Part shown: positions 4,922 to 8,334 of the stretch, piece after piece
Layout: each line of letters begins with the position of its first letter
How positions within the stretch are numbered: position 1 is the stretch's first letter
Assembly: GCA_946480925.1 (NCBI GenBank)
Contig: CAMLLU010000123.1
Span: forward strand, 1 to 8,334
Origin: an uncultured Rivibacter sp.
Lineage (GTDB): Bacteria; Pseudomonadota; Gammaproteobacteria; Burkholderiales; Burkholderiaceae
DNA length: 8,334 nucleotides
Direction of reading: 5' to 3'
Notes under the pieces: generated by a model
Told to the model about the DNA's origin: nothing
Seen by the model: the letters and a program-made list of their open reading frames with translations, nothing else
Database searches by the model: none
Made by a program: the position numbers and the translations under genes

Positions 4922-5743
4922 ATGCTGAACATCGCTGAAACCACCGCCGCCCGTCGCCCGCTGCCGCAGGGCCAGGTTCCGGTGGCCGCCCCGATCGCCC
5001 GCCAGGCCGAGCCGCGCGTGGATGCGCCGCGTGCCGCCAACCGCATTGCCGAAACCCTGCAGCTGTTGCAACAGAAGGTCGCCATCACGCGCCGCGTGGT
5101 GCGCGCCGGCGACACCATCTACCAGGCCGGCGAGCACTTCGCGAGCCTGCACGTCATCAACTCCGGTTTCTTCAAGACTGTGAACCTGGCGGCCGACGGC
5201 CGCGAGCAGGTGGTGGGCCTGCACTTCAAGGGCGACTGGCTGGGCTTCGACGGCATTGCCGGCGGGCAGTACGGCTGCGATGCGGTGGCCATGGACACCG
5301 GCGAGGTGTGGACCATTCGCTATGACGCGCTGCTGGCGGCCTGCGCCCAGCACCCGGTGCTGCTGGGCGTGCTGCATCAGGCCATGAGCCTGGAAATCAC
5401 GCGTGACCGCGACTCTCTGCTGTCGCTGTGCACGCTGTCGGCCGATGCACGAGTGGCCGACTTCCTGCGCTACTGGGCCGATTCGCTGGCGCAGCGCGGC
5501 CTGCGCACCGACCAGATCATGCTGCGCATGACCCGTGCCGAGATCGGCAACTACCTGGGCATGACGCTCGAAACCGTGAGCCGTGCGCTCACCAAGCTTG
5601 CGCGCGAAACGCTCATCGTCTTCACTGAAAAAGGCCGCCGCGAAGTGCACATTCCCGACGTGCATGCACTGCGTGCCTACGTGCAGCGCAGCCTGGTGCG
5701 CAGCGGCGACGTGCCGGCCATGCCGGCCCCCGTGCTGCAGTGA
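4922..5743 (+). CDS. Fnr-like regulator lacking iron-sulfur ligands
   Basis: This 273-residue Crp/Fnr protein is clearly related along its length to the Fnr encoded at 746. Both share a GFFKT segment (82-86 here), a DGR-Q-V-G-x strand pattern and nearly the same DNA-reading region, MTRAEIGNYLGMTLETVSR at 203-221. E217, S220 and R221 are the FNR triad, so it should recognise TTGAT-type half-sites.

The N-terminus before the barrel (1-55) has no cysteine at all, and the position of the fourth ligand (C160 in the neighbour) is W130 in GEVWTIRYD. Only C119, C141 and C170 remain. It cannot hold the Fnr cluster in the known way. It may be constitutively active like some FixK proteins, sense another signal, or compete with Fnr for sites. 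The tail 258-273 is Pro/Ala-rich. It has its own promoter-like sequence, phased repeats and ribosome site, and converges on the kinase gene with 6 bp between the stop codons. Confidence 0.9.
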   Translation: MLNIAETTAARRPLPQGQVPVAAPIARQAEPRVDAPRAANRIAETLQLLQQKVAITRRVVRAGDTIYQAGEHFASLHVINSGFFKTVNLAADGREQVVGLHFKGDWLGFDGIAGGQYGCDAVAMDTGEVWTIRYDALLAACAQHPVLLGVLHQAMSLEITRDRDSLLSLCTLSADARVADFLRYWADSLAQRGLRTDQIMLRMTRAEIGNYLGMTLETVSRALTKLARETLIVFTEKGRREVHIPDVHALRAYVQRSLVRSGDVPAMPAPVLQ

Positions 5744-5757
5744 GCCGCTTCAGCGGC
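5744..5757. terminator. Small hairpin between convergent genes
   Basis: GCCGC at 5744-5748 pairs with GCGGC at 5753-5757 around a TTCA loop. It overlaps the kinase stop codon and directly follows the stop of the Fnr-like gene. It is placed as a bidirectional terminator would be, but the stem is only 5 bp and no T-run follows on either strand. Confidence 0.3.
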
Positions 5758-7798
5758 CGGGGCCCAGCACGCGGGCCATGGCGCGGGCGAGTTCTTCACG
5801 CGTGAAGGGCTTGCGAAGCAGCTCCCACGGCGAGGCGTCTTCGGCGTCGAGCAGTTCCGACGAATAGCCCGACATCAGCAGCACCGCGAGTTGCGGCATG
5901 TGCTGCCTGGCATGCTCGGCCAGGGCCGTGCCGCGCATGCCGGCGCCCAGCGCGATGTCGGTGATCAGCAGGTCGTAGCGGCTGTCGGCCGCCAGCGTGG
6001 CGAGCGCCAGTTCGGCCGTGGGCTGCGCGCTGACCTCGCAGCCCATCACGTTCAGGAAGGTGGTGACCACGCTGCGCACCTCGGGCTCGTCTTCGACCAG
6101 CAGCACGCGCAGGCCGGCCGGCACTGCACCCGGCCGCGGCGTGGCGTGGGCACCTTCTTCACCGGGTTCGAGGTGCCGCGGCAGGTAGAGCGTCACGCGG
6201 GTGCCCTGGCCGAGCGTGCTGTCGAGGTACACCGCGCCGCGCGACTGCTTGGCAAAACCATACACGGTGCTCAGCCCGAGGCCGGTGCCGCGCCCGGCTT
6301 CCTTGGTGGTGAAGAAGGGCTCGAAGGCGCGTTCCTTCACGGCCTCTGGCATGCCGGTGCCGGTGTCGGCGATCGAGATCTCCACGTAGCCCTGCGGCGT
6401 GTGCTCGGGCAGCTCGGCCAGCAACGGGGCGGGCAGGTGGGTGCACTGCTGCGCGTGGAAGCGCAGCTCGCCGCCTTCGCGCATGGCGTCGCGCGAGTTG
6501 ATGGCCACGTTGAGCAGGGCCGATTCGAGCTGGCCCGCATCGGCCACGCAGGGCGGGCAGCCGGCCGACACGTCGACCGCGATGCGGATGCGCTGGTCGA
6601 GCGTGCGCCGCAGCATGTCGGCCAGCGACTCCACCAATGCCGGCACGTTCACCCGCGTGGGCTGCAGCACCTGGCGGCGCGAAAAGGCGAGCAACTTGCC
6701 GGTCAGCTCGGCCGCGCGCTTGCTGGCCCGCATGGCCGAGCCCACCAGTTGCGGCGCGAAGCCGTCGCCCGCCACCGAGGGCAGGTCTTCCAGCACCTGC
6801 AGGTTGCCCTGGATGACGGTGAGCAGGTTGTTGAAATCGTGCGCAATGCCGCCGGTGAGCTGGCCGACGCTTTCGAGGCGCTGGGCGTGGTTGAGCGCCT
6901 CTTCGTTCTGCACGCGCTGCAGGCTGGCCGCGAGCAGGTTCGACAGCGACTGCAGGAAGCTCACCTCGTCGTCACCGAAACGCTGCGCCTGCTTCGAGCG
7001 CACGGTGAGCGCGCCCACGGTTTCGCCGCGGTCCGACAGCGGAACGGCCAGTGCGCTCACGAGGCCGGCCTGCAGGTAGGCCGGCGGCACGTTGAAGCGC
7101 CGCTCGCTCGCGTAGTCAGGCACCAGCAGCGGCGCGCCGTTGGCCACCACGAAGCCGGGCGGCGTGTCCACCCGGTTCGGCACGCGTGTGCCTTCGCCTT
7201 CGCCGGGCACCAGGCCCACGCCGCTGGCCACGCGAAATTCGAGCCGGTTGGGCTCGAGCAGGAACACCACCGAGGCATCGGCCTGCAAGGCTTCCACGGC
7301 CACCCGCGGAATCTGCTGCAGCAGCTGCTGCGGGTCGCGCGTGTCGACCGCCATGCGGCCGACCTTGGCCACGTAGTCGCTGTAGCGAGCCCGCTTGAGC
7401 GCTTCTTTCACGCGCGGGTACTCGCCGATGTCGCGAATGGCGGCCACGACGTAGGGCAGGCCTTCGCCCTGGAGCGGGCTCAGCGCGATCTCGACCATCA
7501 CCTCGCTGCCGTCCTTGCGGCGCGCCACCAGCTCCATCTGCGTGCCCATGGGGCGAGGGCGCGGGTTGCGGGCGTAGCCTTCGCGGTAGGCCGCATGCCG
7601 CGGGCGAATGCTGTCGGGCACCAGCGCGTCCACCGGCAGGCCGACGAGTTCGTCGACGCCGTAGCCCAGCAGGCGGGCCGCGGAGGGATTGGCCAGCACG
7701 ATGGTGCCCGCCTCGTTGACCAGCAGCAGCGCGTCGGGGTACGCCGTAAACAGCGAGCGGTAGACCGATTGCTCGTTGACGGCCAGTGATTGCGGCAT
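5750..7798 (-). CDS. PAS-GAF hybrid sensor histidine kinase with receiver
   Basis: The 682-residue protein has no membrane segment and is probably a cytoplasmic sensor. In order it has a PAS domain (about 12-125), a GAF domain (about 145-292), a HisKA domain with the phospho-accepting H320 in GGIAHDFNNLL, and an ATPase domain. The ATPase domain has an N-box at LLNVAINSRDAM (N430, N434), a G1 box at DTGTGM (478-483), an F-box at FEPFFTTK (492-499) and a G2 box at GRGTGLGLS (502-510). A C-terminal receiver (about 563-680) has acidic E569/D570, the acceptor D614, S643 and K663. All catalytic residues are present.

In the PAS domain, H68 (in RPRHAAY) aligns without gaps with the haem-ligand His of FixL and EcDos; the FixL pocket arginine position is M88. 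Haem binding is possible but unproven, since many PAS domains of this 'RPMG' type are uncharacterised.

The ATG overlaps the regulator stop as TAATG, implying translational coupling. Its partner is most likely that OmpR-type regulator. Confidence 0.93.
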   Translation of the reverse strand: MPQSLAVNEQSVYRSLFTAYPDALLLVNEAGTIVLANPSAARLLGYGVDELVGLPVDALVPDSIRPRHAAYREGYARNPRPRPMGTQMELVARRKDGSEVMVEIALSPLQGEGLPYVVAAIRDIGEYPRVKEALKRARYSDYVAKVGRMAVDTRDPQQLLQQIPRVAVEALQADASVVFLLEPNRLEFRVASGVGLVPGEGEGTRVPNRVDTPPGFVVANGAPLLVPDYASERRFNVPPAYLQAGLVSALAVPLSDRGETVGALTVRSKQAQRFGDDEVSFLQSLSNLLAASLQRVQNEEALNHAQRLESVGQLTGGIAHDFNNLLTVIQGNLQVLEDLPSVAGDGFAPQLVGSAMRASKRAAELTGKLLAFSRRQVLQPTRVNVPALVESLADMLRRTLDQRIRIAVDVSAGCPPCVADAGQLESALLNVAINSRDAMREGGELRFHAQQCTHLPAPLLAELPEHTPQGYVEISIADTGTGMPEAVKERAFEPFFTTKEAGRGTGLGLSTVYGFAKQSRGAVYLDSTLGQGTRVTLYLPRHLEPGEEGAHATPRPGAVPAGLRVLLVEDEPEVRSVVTTFLNVMGCEVSAQPTAELALATLAADSRYDLLITDIALGAGMRGTALAEHARQHMPQLAVLLMSGYSSELLDAEDASPWELLRKPFTREELARAMARVLGPGR

Positions 7799-8334
7799 TA
7801 CGTCACCGTGACGGTGGGTACGAAAAGGTAGCCGGCACCACGCACCGACTTGATGATCTGCGGCTCGTCGGCGTTGTCGTCGAGCTTCTTGCGCAGGCGG
7901 CCCACCAGCACGTCGATGGTCCGGTCGAACGGGCCGGCCTCGCGGCCGCGCGTCTGCTCGAGCAGGAAGTCGCGCGACAGCACGCGGCCCGGGTGGCGTG
8001 CGAACACGTGCAGCAGGTCGAACTCGCCGGTGGTGAGCGTCACTTCGGTGCCGTTGGTATCGAGCAGGCGGCGCGCGGCGGTGTCGAGCTCCCAGCCCGC
8101 GAAACGCAGGCGGGTGCGGTCGTTGCCCGCTGCGGCGGGGGCCGCTACTGGTGCAGCCGGTGCGGGTTGTGGCGCAGCGGGCGCCATGCGGCGCAGCACG
8201 GCCTTGATGCGTGCCAGCAGCTCGCGCAGGTCGAACGGCTTGGTCACGTAGTCGTCGGCGCCGATCTCCAGGCCGACCACCTTGTCGATCGAGTCGCCGC
8301 GGCCGGTCACGATGACGAGGCCGCAATGCCAGTG
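7798..8334 (-). CDS. OmpR-type response regulator, N-terminus cut by window edge
   Basis: The frame is open to the right edge, so 178 residues are seen and the first part of the receiver, including the phosphorylated Asp, is outside the window. Visible receiver features are the beta-4 Thr in VIVTGRGDS and the conserved Lys in DDYVTKPFDLRELL. An Ala/Pro-rich linker of about 22 residues (nt 8122-8187) follows. The C-terminal winged helix carries LTTGEFDLLHVFARHPGRVL, the recognition-helix segment RTIDVLVGRLRKKL and the final wing IKSVRGAGYLFV, all characteristic of OmpR/PhoB DNA-binding domains.

It is a DNA-binding output for a phosphorelay. The stop TAA shares its last A with the ATG of the hybrid kinase, so the two are one operon and likely partners. 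The target genes are not known from the sequence. The GTG at 8310 is an internal codon, not a start. Confidence 0.93.
   Translation of the reverse strand, partial: HWHCGLVIVTGRGDSIDKVVGLEIGADDYVTKPFDLRELLARIKAVLRRMAPAAPQPAPAAPVAAPAAAGNDRTRLRFAGWELDTAARRLLDTNGTEVTLTTGEFDLLHVFARHPGRVLSRDFLLEQTRGREAGPFDRTIDVLVGRLRKKLDDNADEPQIIKSVRGAGYLFVPTVTVT

Noticed and set aside
5891..7789. 632-residue plus-strand frame opposite the kinase
   Set aside because: The translation is His/Arg/Ala-rich without motifs, while the opposite strand has every histidine-kinase box in order.
5750..8326. Kinase reading frame extended to 858 residues
   Set aside because: The extra 176 residues are an out-of-frame reading of the response-regulator gene. 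The true start is the ATG at 7798 that overlaps the regulator stop.
1..8334. CRISPR array, tRNA or rRNA genes, complete insertion sequence
   Set aside because: No regularly spaced repeats, no cloverleaf or rRNA-like stretch, and no transposase frame with flanking terminal repeats was seen on either strand.

Overview
The window is very GC-rich and codes in the manner of a betaproteobacterium. The Fnr, HemN and sensor-kinase sequences look most like those of Burkholderiales (the Rubrivivax/Leptothrix/Rhizobacter type of organism). That placement is inferred from remembered protein families; no search was run. No rRNA, tRNA, CRISPR array or complete insertion sequence is visible.

Layout. Positions 1-745 hold no intact gene. 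They contain a nested inverted repeat at the left edge (6-48), the N-terminal remnant of an integron-type tyrosine recombinase (homology at about 274-492) and an 18-bp perfect hairpin repeat (548-593). Positions 746-1625 hold a canonical oxygen-sensing fnr gene on the minus strand. It is divergent from hemN (oxygen-independent coproporphyrinogen III oxidase, 1660-3084). The two share one near-perfect FNR site (anaerobox, 1612-1625). After hemN, on the plus strand, come a DsbD_2/SafE-type membrane protein (3122-3817), a Dnr-like Crp/Fnr regulator (3935-4744) and a second Fnr-like regulator that has lost all iron-sulfur ligands (4922-5743). A convergent minus-strand pair closes the window: a PAS-GAF hybrid histidine kinase (5750-7798) and, overlapping its start as TAATG, an OmpR-type response regulator cut by the right edge (7798-8334).

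How it works together. This is an oxygen- and redox-control neighbourhood. Fnr probably senses oxygen through a [4Fe-4S] cluster and acts at the shared site on itself and on hemN, which makes haem when oxygen is absent. The SafE-type protein belongs to a family often found with cytochrome oxidase maturation genes. Three Crp/Fnr proteins in 5 kb keep the same Glu-Ser-Arg recognition residues but differ completely in sensor residues, so they may read different signals on related sites. The kinase PAS domain carries a histidine at the position of the haem ligand of FixL and EcDos, so a haem-based sensor is possible but unproven.

Most of the window is recognisable regulatory and metabolic DNA. 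I see no convincing wholly new system. The points most worth a second look are the promoter geometry between fnr and hemN, the Fnr paralogue without a cluster, the helically phased repeats at 4807-4839, the PAS histidine, and the broken integrase next to a perfect hairpin.
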